Shown: piece after piece, positions 44,127 to 54,484 of the stretch
How positions within the stretch are numbered: position 1 is the stretch's first letter
How the letters are laid out: each line of letters starts with the position of its first letter
Source of the DNA: Adineta ricciae
Taxonomy: Eukaryota > Rotifera > Eurotatoria > Adinetida > Adinetidae
Reading direction: 5' to 3'
DNA length: 64,000 nt
NCBI GenBank assembly: GCA_905250025.1
Contig: CAJNOJ010000294.1
Span: 3,033 to 67,032 of the forward strand
Notes under the pieces: model-generated
Database searches by the model: none
What the model saw: only the letters and a program-made list of their open reading frames with translations
What the model was told of the DNA's origin: nothing
Translations under genes and position numbers: made by a program

Positions 44127-44668
44127 TTAGCTGAAAATGATATTACATGTCTCTTCGTTTTCGATTTTCTCTTGAAGTTGATGCAACTGAATGCTTTGTA
44201 GCATTTGCGGATGTTCAATTAAAAACGTGTGGTACCACCATTGTGAATCAGGCAATACTCCTGGATGATTGTCTGTAACACGCACCATGAGACCTGTACA
44301 AACAATAGTGGAGTTTGGATCATTAAAATCCATGATGGGTTTGCCTTGCGCATCGATAAGCCATTCAATGACGTCATTATCGAAGTTAGGATCGATGATT
44401 GTATCACAAGTTTTAATCGTTTCTCGGCCAATCTTTTTTATGTTATTCGGATGTACACGGCATTGTAAAACAAACTGAACATATTTACCACCCTTGAAAA
44501 ATGTACTCTCAGTCTCTGATTCGATTTTTTTAATCTCAGAGTACCTTGGATGAGCTGTATAGATAATTGATGGACTGGCGTATATACCGGCACCATGTGC
44601 TGCATCGATTGCTGGTTTCAAACCGCTAAGTAATATCGATAGGCCGTAGGCGAACCTTGTTCCATGGT
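44127..44668 (-). CDS. PARP-like catalytic domain protein, 5' end cut off at an N
   Basis: Minus-strand frame whose N-terminal part is lost at the N at 44669. The readable 180 residues begin HGTRF and contain HGAGIYASPSIIY and YVQFVLQCRV. This matches the PARP catalytic fold: HGT carries the NAD-binding His, and GIYASPS-x-Y carries the Tyr. The third triad position is not clear. The C-terminus has WWYHTFLIE and a Gln/Glu-rich tail. Predicted to bind NAD+, perhaps mono-ADP-ribosylating or inactive. Similar NAD-fold proteins (for example RNA 2'-phosphotransferase) remain possible. Confidence 0.55.
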
Positions 44669-44669
44669 N
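44669..44669. other. Single N at the start of the 19-kb direct duplication
   Basis: Left of it is the 5' part of a PARP-like frame. Right of it the sequence restarts mid-gene at the equivalent of 18949. Both flanking genes are cut at this base, as expected for a contig join. Confidence 0.88.
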
Positions 44670-44947
44670 TACCTCGTTTACGAAGGGAATTGAAAATGGT
44701 ACGTCGAATAGTAACAATAACGACGATCTTAGTTGTACTTGGTCTACCCTATACATCTTTTCTATTTATATCGTTTTTTACCGAACCAGTGAAGTATTAC
44801 TATCGAATATCGGCGATCTTCACGAATCCATCGCTGATATTCATCATGATTGCGCTATTTCAATTTACGGAATCGTTGAAATTGTTCATATTACGCAAAA
44901 TGAACATACGAACGGAAACAGTTATACCAACTATAGAATTGAGATGA
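44670..44947 (+). pseudogene. GPCR 3' fragment (copy B of the receptor at 18309)
   Basis: Encodes only the last third of the receptor (from LPRLRRELKMVRR through TM6 and TM7 to the stop), with an amino-acid sequence identical to copy A over this span. The 5' part is missing because the sequence begins at the N. The truncation is likely artificial. Confidence 0.85.
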
Positions 44948-45258
44948 TATTTACCAACTATTCAGATTGAACGCACCAAGGGTAACCCAAGAACGTTTCT
45001 TTCGTGTATTGACAAATTGCGAACGAATATACGTCATTTTTCTACTTCTTGCTTCGTCGTAAATATACCTAGAAAGTCTGGATGTGAAAACAGTCAACAC
45101 TATAAGACTGCACTGTGGAGGTGTGTTTCTTCTTATTGGCTTGTTCATTCAACCCTATCCACATACCACATTCCCTATTTAATCGACTGCATATACACAG
45201 AAAAATTTTTAAAAAGTTTCACTTTCTCACTACATTCACACCTTCCAATGAGAACAGC

Positions 45259-45378
45259 ATGACCGGCAAAACGATCATTATCTATTTGGCTCTCGTCGCT
45301 TCGATCTTTGTCATCAATTGCCAAGGCAAACCTACCGATGAGAATGAACTGAAAAGCGCTATAATAAGTACCCCATGA
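45259..45378 (+). CDS. Short secreted peptide, 39 aa (copy B)
   Basis: Same 39-codon frame as 19539-19658. Differences are Arg5 to Thr and the last residue Ser to Pro; the signal peptide and the mature KPTDENELK segment are unchanged. Frame conservation in an otherwise indel-rich intergenic region supports a real gene. It is followed by an AATAAA-like signal. Confidence 0.5.
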   Translation: MTGKTIIIYLALVASIFVINCQGKPTDENELKSAIISTP

Positions 45379-45615
45379 GATCTTGATAGGTTTGTGAGAA
45401 ATAAAGTAAGTCCTCTTCTGTTATGGAAATATCGACAATATCCGTTAAACGTTTTTTTTTCTCTTGAGAAAACGAACGATACACTAAAACTTTTCGTATG
45501 AAAAGACCTTTTTTTGCTATAATTTTAACATCACTTATTTTCTTTAAACCGAACGTAGGCGTACGATCATTGACAAATAAAAAGCAATGGCATAAAATAT
45601 TTCTACTCGTCACTC

Positions 45616-46518
45616 TCATGTTCTTCCTGCAGCAGCAACGGCATTTGGTTGCTGTAGAAATCTTTTTACTAACGATTTTTTCAGCGGATCGGTAAATTGA
45701 AGTAAGACAATTAGTGCTATCAATATCGATGCATCAGTGAATATGAAAGCAATACGAAAATGATACTTCGGTGGCGTGGTGAAAAATGAGATGAAAACAA
45801 AGATGCCATAGGGAACACCGATTGTCACGATTATATTCAGAAGCGTGACTATACGTTGTACCATTTTCAATTCTCGCTGTACGCGGAGCAATGTACGAAC
45901 GACCATCGTAGTATGACTTAATTCTCTTATATATAGAATTAGTTTAAAATATATGATCATAGTCATCGACACGGGAATGAGATAAATACAAAATACTCCA
46001 TAAAATAACGAAAAAGATATTCCAAGAGGTAACTGGCATATTTGATTGTCAGCATTATAAGTTATGTTATGAAGGAAGACGAATACCACTGGATACGTCA
46101 AGGAGAAGATCCATGTAATACAGACAAGTAGAGCTTGACATTTGAATGTTTGCCAATACAAATTAGTACGATAGACCACTGTAATATATCGATAGAAAGC
46201 TTGTAATGAAAATGAAAACATAAATTCAGCAGATGCTGCATAATTCAGATATGCTTGAAGAACGCAGAGTGAATCTTCGTAGTAAATTTGTTTCAGATCG
46301 TTTTCTAATGTAAATAAACTTAAACTTAACGATACGCATCCTAAGACCAGTGTTGTTAAACAAGTATTTGCGACTAACATCATCGAGATCGTATGACATG
46401 TCTTATGCAGAATGATAATAAATAGGAAAAGAGTAGCAAGAATGATGATTAGTATTGTGCATATAACCATGAGAATATCCGTCGGAACGAACCAGGATTC
46501 GGTTGAGGTTAGGTTCAT
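45616..46518 (-). CDS. Rhodopsin-like orphan GPCR (7TM), copy B
   Basis: 300 aa, partner of 19897-20802. The frame is intact, starts at the same MNLTSTE and keeps the same landmarks (YRYITVVY, LRVQRELKMVQRI, VTIGVPYGIFVF). The upstream leader seen as open frame in copy A is broken here by a deletion, confirming this start. Substitutions are mostly conservative (for example Ile/Val, Met/Ile in membrane segments). Confidence 0.85.
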   Translation of the reverse strand: MNLTSTESWFVPTDILMVICTILIIILATLFLFIIILHKTCHTISMMLVANTCLTTLVLGCVSLSLSLFTLENDLKQIYYEDSLCVLQAYLNYAASAEFMFSFSLQAFYRYITVVYRTNLYWQTFKCQALLVCITWIFSLTYPVVFVFLHNITYNADNQICQLPLGISFSLFYGVFCIYLIPVSMTMIIYFKLILYIRELSHTTMVVRTLLRVQRELKMVQRIVTLLNIIVTIGVPYGIFVFISFFTTPPKYHFRIAFIFTDASILIALIVLLQFTDPLKKSLVKRFLQQPNAVAAAGRT

Positions 46519-47853
46519 ATTTTTAAAAAAAACTCTTTCAGAGTACCAAGCACGTCGCTTTTTTTTCTGTCAAAAGACAGAAAGTGTGCGTATTTTTGGA
46601 CTTCAATTATAATAAGAAAAAATCTCAATTAGTATGAATACTCCTCCTTTGTTTTTCTTTTCATTTTTAAAAAGGATTATAATTAGTCTTTTTTGCCTGC
46701 TTTTGATTGGAAAGAAAAATGCTGCAAGCTGAATTACTAATGCAGGATGAATGAAAAAATCAACGACCGTTTTGCTCGCAAAGTATATTTCATTATCGTA
46801 TATATATCTTGCACTTCTAGGGAGATGATGGGAAATGCGTTTAGGAAAATAAATATAAGTATGATTTAGGAATGAGTGCATAAAATGAAGTGTGGTATTA
46901 CATCATCATTAGCACGTGCTGTTAAGTGCCTGCAACTATCATATAAACGAAGAAGAGATAATAATTAATGAAGCCTGACGGATATAAAATGACTTAGAGC
47001 GTCTTTCTTTCAACTCAATGTTCACTGTAATGTCTGAATTGTTTACTGATATACTCATTCCCTGCCGAAAGGGTTTCATTTCTTTCATATGTTGTATTTT
47101 GTGTGTGCATTTATTTATATTATCAATAAATTCGAATAGCTATTTCTGATATTCTCTGGTGAACATTGCAGAAATGTTAAACGATATAAACATAAAAGAG
47201 ATATATGCTACAATGATGGTCAGATCAAAAATAGATTCTTTTGATCAGCTATGCCATATATGTGAAGCGTTCCGTTGAATACTCTCATTTTAGATAACCT
47301 ACACAAATGGTTACTCTATGGATGATGATGCAGTAGAAACGGAGAAGTGGTAGTGCTCTTTATCGTAAACGTGATGACGTTGAGAGCCGCTAAAGTAGAC
47401 AATGAACACACTTAAAATTTTCAAAACAGAAAAGAAAAATTTCAATGCACTTTTTCACACCACCCATTCATCCTTCCAGTTCACGATAAAGTGCATCACT
47501 TTGGATGTTCTACTTTAGTTTTACGTAATAGTATAGAACTTCTCTGGGAAGGCAAGTTTAACTTTGATTCAACTTTGCACTATTCTAAACGACTTGTCAT
47601 CTAAACTTTAGTAGTCATATTTTCTCTGTAGTGAATCATTAGTAGTTTACACTTAACGAACTTTTCTTCATTATTATTAGTTTCGAGTGTCTCTTGAGGT
47701 GTGTCGTATTTATTGATCTGTCGTTCTCTGTTTTGTATTCATTTTTTTCATAGAAACAAACTCGATCGTAGGGCGATTCAACTAAGGTGAGAAACAAAGA
47801 GAATAGTTGTCGTTCCTTAATTTATTTTCAAACGCATCAAAGAATTCTATACA
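46519..47853. other. Intergenic, 1.3 kb
   Basis: Counterpart of 20803-22156. No gene recognised. Contains a short AAATAAATATAAGTATGATTTAGG insertion-like difference near 46847-46870 relative to copy A. Confidence 0.5.
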
Positions 47854-48769
47854 ATGAACTCTCTCCGAGTCCTTCGTTATTATGTAAATCATAGCTTAAT
47901 AATTTTATTGATACTTATGATGGATACCGGCGTTTCGATTTCTGTCAATTTACTTTCCAACGTAGTATATAAAGCAACTAATATTAATCGAACATTTTCC
48001 AACTTCAGCTGTGCACAATGTGCATGTGCTGCTTTACTGGACGCTGCTAGTGGATGGAATTGTATCACAAACAATAGTACATGTCAAGTAATCAAAAATT
48101 ATTCTTCTACCGATGATGGCTTAATGATATTATCTAACGCAAGTTTTTTCTACCTGCAACTCCCACCGCAGGCAGCGTATACAAAAAATGTAACAACAGT
48201 CTCAACAACAACAACAACAACAACAACAACAACGGTAACAATGACATGTAAGTAATTCCTATTGTTAAACATTGTTTTTTTAATTTGTTATATATACTCC
48301 AGTTCCATCATGTACGACGATTCCTGCAAGTAATCTGTTGCAAATGAATGGCGCAACTCCATGGACTCTCTTTTCATTCAATTACACAGCAGTGACCTCA
48401 GGACCTACGCTCATGTTTGGGTTCAAAAATGGTCCAGCAGATACAAACTACTTGGACGATGTATCTGTCGTACTTGCTAGTGCGCCTCTTATTCAACTGT
48501 TGCAGAATCCTGCCTTCGAAAACTCATCATCAACACCAACTGGTTGGATAACATCGTGTCAATCAGGATGTGGTGCTGGAAATCAAGGTCAAATAACAAG
48601 CAGTAGCTGCTATTCTGGTAACTGTTACATTGATCGTTGCCAAAATCCTAATTATGATTTTCTCGCTCAATCCTTTCCGGCCACAATTGGTTATAACTAC
48701 ATAATCTCATTTCGACTCTACCAGACGGGAGGTGCCGCTGGCAAATTCTATGCCAATATTTATGATTGA
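47854..48769 (+). CDS. Secreted Thr-rich protein with lectin-like region, copy B
   Basis: Exons 47854-48247 and 48303-48769 (55-bp intron at the same position as copy A). Same signal peptide, Cys-rich module and C-terminal DDVS carbohydrate-binding-type segments. The linker is a pure Thr run encoded by ACA repeats, shorter than in copy A and lacking its Ser codons. The start at 47854 is the ATG of MNSLRVL; the longer upstream frame of copy A is not conserved. Confidence 0.75.
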
Positions 48770-48994
48770 ACTGTTTTATTATTTCATATACTAAAACTAA
48801 TTAATAAAGACAATCTCTCAGCGCTATTCTTGATTGCAAGAGTGAAATGTTGTAGTTTTGTATTTGCTGAAGAAATGTGACAGTATCGTCGTATCTTCTT
48901 TCGAAAATTCTTATCTCGAATATAAAAAAGATACTAATGTAAGAGAAAGACCAAAACTGCGAAGTAATCATTCGCTTTTTAGTCATATTTCAGT

Positions 48995-49530
48995 ATGCCA
49001 CTCTATGTTATTGAACATCCAAAGGTACTACTAACCAAGCAACAAAAGGAGAGAGTATGCAAAGAAATCACACACATTCATTGCACTGTAACTGGTGCTT
49101 TACCTGCACTTGTCAACGTTGTATTTCATTCAACTGATGATAACGTAAGTACAAATGTAGCAGATTTACTACTAGAATTGTTTTTCTGCTTGAAAATGAA
49201 AAGGTTGAATTCATCAATAATAAACCTCGCCATAAAGCACGAATTATTGGTCATATCCGAGCTGGTCGATCGGCCGAGTCAAAGGAATCTTTGATTTCTC
49301 AAATAAATAATGCATGGATGACGATTGTGGGTGAACGTTGCCATCTTATCGGCGTAAACGATGTAAATCCCGAAAATGCTGCTGAAGATGGTATCATGCT
49401 TCCTGCAGCAGGAGAAGAAATGGAATGGCTAGAGAGAAATGAGAAGATCTTTGAAGAGCGCGCCGAGAAAGGCGAGGAAACTTCACGAGATTTTCTAGCT
49501 GATCTAAAGGCCATGCAATCGAAATTGTAA
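48995..49530 (+). CDS. Tautomerase-superfamily protein, cis-CaaD-like (copy B)
   Basis: Exons 48995-49144 and 49204-49530 with a 59-bp intron, 158 aa. Pro1, His28 and the RAGR pair are conserved with copy A. A handful of amino-acid changes (for example Thr11 to Val, Asn to His before HCTV) lie outside the active-site positions. Both copies look functional. Confidence 0.8.
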
Positions 49531-50023
49531 CATCTTACTCTTTCCGCTCACATGAGTCGAGCGCATATTCTTCTTGTAAGAATATTGAATGTGGACATTT
49601 TTCTCTTTAAATAAATGCGTTCGCTCGTTCATCCGATCTGTTTCGAAATCTGTAACGAGTCGACAATGATTAGTTGTGATTATTTTTTTGTTATATTGAG
49701 TACATTTTCTAAAATGCTTTACGATAAAAACTCTTTAATGAATCAACATCTATCTGTTTTTCATCTATTTCTTAGGTCTGAAAATGCAAGCTATATGAAC
49801 ACTACTCTCTATTGTATGAAAATCAGGTTGATGAGTTGGACAAAAAGAAATCATTCATCTTTACTATTATTTATATTTTTTGCGAATAGAAAAAAACTTC
49901 GAAATCGCTTACAATCGATTACTGCAAGCCGATATTTACTTCAATTGGATGTGTTATGTTCAACAATAGAACTGTCAGTTTGATCTTTTTAAATTGTTTC
50001 AGTTGTTGGTATTGTAATATTTC
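49531..50023. other. Intergenic or decayed 5' region
   Basis: No intact gene recognised; short frames here share no family I know. Confidence 0.4.
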
Positions 50024-51082
50024 ATGGATTATCATCACTTATGTGCGATTCTTCTCAATCTTCAAGATCGTCTTGCAAATGATGATCGAAAGCGTCTTCA
50101 TTTTTACCTTGGGAATGATATTCCACGAAGGTTTCGAGATGGTCCATCTCTTAGTGGAACACTCAGCCTGATGGATTCCCTTTTTGATCAGGATAAAATC
50201 AATGAAGACGATTTAACCCATCTTATCAACGCTTTGGAACAAATTCGTCGTTTGGATGCCGTAAAATTATTGAAAGGTTTGCTTTTCTCCTTAGTACATT
50301 TTCATCGAAATCAATGACTATGGATTAAATGAATCTGTGCAAAGTCTATCAGTCATAATACTACCATTCACCGATCAACTTCTTCACGATGATAAGGTTG
50401 AAGAAGATAAAGAAGCTTTAAAATCTGGTAAGTTAATGTTCTTTTAGTTCTCATTGCAGAGAAAGATATTCAAACAAGCGTTGAAAATCTCGATGATTTC
50501 TCTTTAAAGCGAAAGAAGAAACCAGCACTATGAATATATTTTAGATTAGTTCTTTGTGCCGTTATGATCATGTTGAATATTTTCCTTTGGAGTTGAAATC
50601 GAACCAGAGACAAATGGTTCAATCAGAATCGACAGGAAATTGTTATTGGAAACATTTCATGTCGAAGTTTAACAGTGGATCAACACGGATTTCTCTATGT
50701 TTCAGATCACGAAAGAAATAAAGTGAGAAGATGGAAACTCGGAGAAAAAGGAAGAAGAACATTGACCGCAGGTGGTAATGGCCAAGGAAACCAATTGAAT
50801 CTACTCGAAAAGCCTACTTTTATTTTCGTTGATACCAATCAATCGATTTAGATATCAGATCATGCGAATCATCGCGTTATGAAATAGTTTAAGGCTGCGA
50901 AGAAAGAGATCATTGTCGCTGAAGGAGATGAGAGATGTGAAGTCGTTGTTGGCGGATATAGAAGAGGCAGTCGGAAAAATCGATTCAATAATCCTGATGA
51001 TTTATCAATGGATCTTGAAGGAAACTGTTACATTTCGGACACTGAGAATCATCGAATCGTTCTTGTTGATTCGATTTCATGA
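50024..51082 (+). pseudogene. Death-effector-like domain plus NHL-repeat gene, decayed (copy B)
   Basis: The first exon-like block (50024-50277) encodes about 85 residues with a death-effector-domain pattern: LLNLQDRLANDDRKRLHFYLG, GTLSLMDSLFDQDKI, LINALEQIRRLDAVKLL, including an RxDxxxLL-type end. A short acidic segment and NHL blades follow: LTVDQHGFLYVSDHERNKVRRW, TAGGNGQGNQL, IFVDTNQSI, then a stop, VVVGGYRRGS in another frame, and LSMDLEGNCYISDTENHRIV. In-frame stops near 50849 and 50888 and frameshifts show decay. DED and NHL in one gene is a typical bdelloid-style domain combination; a signalling-scaffold role is inferred. Copy A has lost the DED exon and the first blades. Confidence 0.6.
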
Positions 51083-51923
51083 TTTGAACCCCAATTTAAG
51101 AACTTTTTCTTTTCATATAATATTTTTACAAGTAAAATTGACGAAGCCTAGTCGAATCGTGCCTCATCTTAATTACAATATGGAAGCACATTGAATGGTG
51201 CTCTTGTTGAGCAGAAAATCAAGGGATACCTGGAAAAGATGAGGGTGACCTGACGTGAGTGAAATTTCACCCACGCGGTTTCATGGCAAAAAAAGAACGA
51301 CAAGCTTTTCATATCGCCTTGTTAAGTGTAGTCAAACGTGGATATAGTATTAAAAGACAAGTAAGGAGTGAGTTAGACCGATGTGGATAAACTAGATGCA
51401 AACTTTGGTGAAATTTATTCAGATCTCCTTTGTACTTGTTGACATTACCGAAGTCATGCCCGATGTTCTCGATGATCTAAAGCATAGACATCCGTTCAGA
51501 AACAGCTTTCAAATATGGTCTTGACTTGAAGAGAGTTAAAGTACGGACAAAACGTTACGAGAAAAATGTTTAAAACTTCTCGGTGCTTCAGTATGCCGAA
51601 AAGGAACGCTTTACTAAAATCTTTTACGGTCCTTCATAAATTCATTTGCACAATAACTCCTGAAAAAGCGATTTGACTGTGATGAAACTCTCAATGGCGT
51701 ACTATTACATCAAAATTTCACTGGAGTTCGAAAGCTTTTTAACTTATAGTTTATCTCACAAAATACGATGTAATAAACCATAAATTCGCTTCGCATCCAT
51801 TTTATTATCTTTAAGAATATAAAACTATTCGTTGATAAGAGTTCTTTCTTCTTTTATATATCTCCTGAATAGGGCTCACAAGTGGTTCTATTGTATACGA
51901 TTTGCTCCTTTATTGAGTGAATA
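51083..51923. other. Intergenic, 840 bp
   Basis: No gene recognised. Contains about 75 bp (near 51670-51750) not found in copy A. Probable promoter region of the WWE-ART gene. Confidence 0.4.
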
Positions 51924-52994
51924 ATGGCACACGCTGCTTCCTCTCATGTACCACTACAAAGATGGAGACGCACAGAATGGTTGTATAAGTCGAATACGGA
52001 TCCATGGTCTTCCGAGGCTGCTCAATGGAGTTGTTATTCGGATGTGGAAGCAGCGATGATTGAAGAAGCGTTTCAGAAAAAAGCAAGTGAAGCTCTTCTC
52101 GACAGCTACCACGTCGATTTCAAACACTTTGTTCAAATCTCGAACGATGATTTCAATAAACAACGACCTGTAAAAAGACTTCATGGAAGGGAGAACGAAG
52201 TACGACTACGTGAAGGCAGATTCTTTTCTAGCATTATATCACCTGCAACAGCGTTCGTCGAAAGTACAAATGTATCCAACTTCAATGATATGGTTCGAAA
52301 TCATTTCAACTGTAAATCTTTTATGGACTGCTACAGAACTAATGGTTGCTTCTGGATAGAGAGAGCAGTGGAAGGTCTGGTTATAGAAGGAAAGAAAATG
52401 GGAAGACAACAAGAAGCAGAGTGGATGGCACAACAGCTTCTTAATGTGAAAGGAGAAAGCGAAGAAAAGGCACTCGCTGTCTGCGTCCGTTTATACACTA
52501 TGGAAACGTTCTTGTATAAAAAGATCAATGAATTTCTCCGTTTATTGGGGGAAGATGCACACATTGATTTTGTACGAAGCAAAGTACCTACATTTGGACC
52601 GTTCATACATCTTTTTCATAGCCTGTTAGGGCGCAATAAAGAAAAATTGACTGTTTATCGTGGTGCCAATCTGTCCAATCAGTTGATCGAGCAGTTTAAA
52701 CGGTCTATTGGCAAAAAACAATGGTTATTTCCAGCATTTACTTCAACGAGTCGTTCCGTCAGTTTGGCCGAACAGTTTGGCAATGTATTGTTTGAAATTG
52801 ATATAAATTACTTGGGTACGGATATTTCAGAATACTCATTTTACCCTGAAGAAGAAGAGGTTCTACTCCGAAACGGCTTCTGGTTTCAGATTGATTCATG
52901 CTCATTCGATGCTAAAAAGGCAAAGTGGATTATACATCTCAGTGAAGGACTGGTCGTACGCGTTGTCGACGCGATTAGACCAACCAATAAGTGA
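51924..52994 (+). CDS. WWE domain-ADP-ribosyltransferase, intact (copy B)
   Basis: 356 aa, single exon. An N-terminal WWE domain (WLYKSNTDPWSSEAAQWSCY to about residue 85), known to bind poly- or iso-ADP-ribose, precedes an ART catalytic domain. The R-S-E triad is LTVYRGA (Arg), FTSTSRS (Ser-Thr-Ser) and PEEEEVLL (E-x-E), which predicts arginine-type mono-ADP-ribosylation using NAD+. No signal peptide or membrane segment, so a cytosolic or nuclear role is likely, unlike the secreted ARTs of vertebrates. Copy A is inactivated by three lesions. It lies directly downstream of a DED/NHL remnant on the same strand. Confidence 0.88.
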   Translation: MAHAASSHVPLQRWRRTEWLYKSNTDPWSSEAAQWSCYSDVEAAMIEEAFQKKASEALLDSYHVDFKHFVQISNDDFNKQRPVKRLHGRENEVRLREGRFFSSIISPATAFVESTNVSNFNDMVRNHFNCKSFMDCYRTNGCFWIERAVEGLVIEGKKMGRQQEAEWMAQQLLNVKGESEEKALAVCVRLYTMETFLYKKINEFLRLLGEDAHIDFVRSKVPTFGPFIHLFHSLLGRNKEKLTVYRGANLSNQLIEQFKRSIGKKQWLFPAFTSTSRSVSLAEQFGNVLFEIDINYLGTDISEYSFYPEEEEVLLRNGFWFQIDSCSFDAKKAKWIIHLSEGLVVRVVDAIRPTNK

Positions 52995-53235
52995 GTTTTT
53001 ATGCTCCTTGTATCTGAAGTATAATTTCTAGTTCCACATATTCTCTTCACATAAATGTTAAACTCAAAATAAAGAACTGTCACCCAGTAAAAACCTTACA
53101 CCTTCTATGTGATATGAAGAATTCACTCATAACCAGTTCATAGTTTTCGGTAATGAATTTGATGTGAATACGAATTCAAAGAATGAAGTATGTGGTATTA
53201 ATTGTGGCTTTTCGATGTATCAAATTGAAGTTAGT

Positions 53236-53624
53236 TATTTGTGTTGCAATTAAATGTGTGCACGGTTCGCGTACCAAACCAAATCTGCGAAAATAATTTG
53301 TTACAGTGATCACTATATGGGTCAATGTAATCGGCTGAGAGAATTGAAGTCCGGTGTAACTAAGGTATTTTTTTGGAAACGACTCTGTAGGTCATGCATC
53401 AGCATCGATCAATGTTGTACTGTTGCGACNTATTTGTGTTGCAATTAAATGTGTGCACGGTTCGCGTACCAAACCAAATCTGCGAAAATAATTTGTTACA
53501 GTGATCACTATATGGGTCAATGTAATCGGCTGAGAGAATTGAAGTCCGGTGTAACTAAGGTATTTTTTTGGAAACGACTCTGTAGGTCATGCATCAGCAT
53601 CGATCAATGTTGTACTGTTGCGAC
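53236..53624. repeat. 194-bp exact direct duplication separated by one N (53430)
   Basis: Bases 53236-53429 and 53431-53624 appear identical, with a single N between. Copy A (around 27030-27223) has the segment only once. A perfect duplicate around an N is what un-merged overlapping contig ends look like. Confidence 0.9.
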
Positions 53625-54484
53625 AATTTGTCATCTACGAACTATAGTAAGAATTCATCGGTAAACGCGCTTGACGCATCGATATCCCGGACAAACTTGG
53701 CGTTTGGCACAGAAATTATATTGTGAGTATGACAGTGCATCATTATCATCCATTCTATAGGGGATAGAATCTAGCCTAGATAAAAATAGTGTTTTTCAAG
53801 TAATATCAAATTCAATGACGCGACAACTTACCACTCTGTCTTATGATGTTAATACACCGGAGATTATAACGTGCCGCAAGAGAAAAAAATCGTTGATTTT
53901 TCTTATAGTTCAATGCATGAAGATAAACGTTGACAGAGTCGAGATTTTCTGGTGATTCAACATTTTTCTATGCTGAGACATCTCAAAGTGGTCATCTTTT
54001 TTCGCTGTTGCTGTTCGCTGCATAATAACAAGTTATAACACGATGAAAAATAACTATAGTAATGACAAAATCCCACACAAATCTTGGTGATGCTTATTGC
54101 AATTATTTCGCTACTGACAGAGCTCTCTAATTTTTGCAGTCGACGTGGATGTTCTACGTCGCAAACATTTTTATTTTACTAGAAAAATGTATCAAGAACA
54201 TATTCGCCTATGAAGAACCCATTTGTGTATTGTCTCTATAGCCTCAGTGGTGACCAGAATTAAATCAGAAGCTATTCTATAGTATGTCGAAGTACAGAAA
54301 AGCGTATGAGGACTTCATCTTCGTTGCATAAATTTTCAACTATTTTTGTTTTTTTCAGCATCTGTATTTATTGATGAATACGAATGAATAATGGCAGAGA
54401 AAGATCCAAGGAAAAAAGTAAAAGTCAATGATTTAGCATATAAAATTAAAATCAGTCAAACATGTCAAAGTATAAGCATGCCTA
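53625..54484. other. Intergenic, 860 bp
   Basis: No gene recognised. A block of about 220 bp at roughly 53865-54090 is absent from copy A and has no obvious terminal repeats or target duplication that I could identify. Confidence 0.45.

Noticed and set aside
53254-53664. Two identical small open frames in tandem
   Set aside because: They are the 194-bp duplicate around an N and show no coding conservation in copy A.
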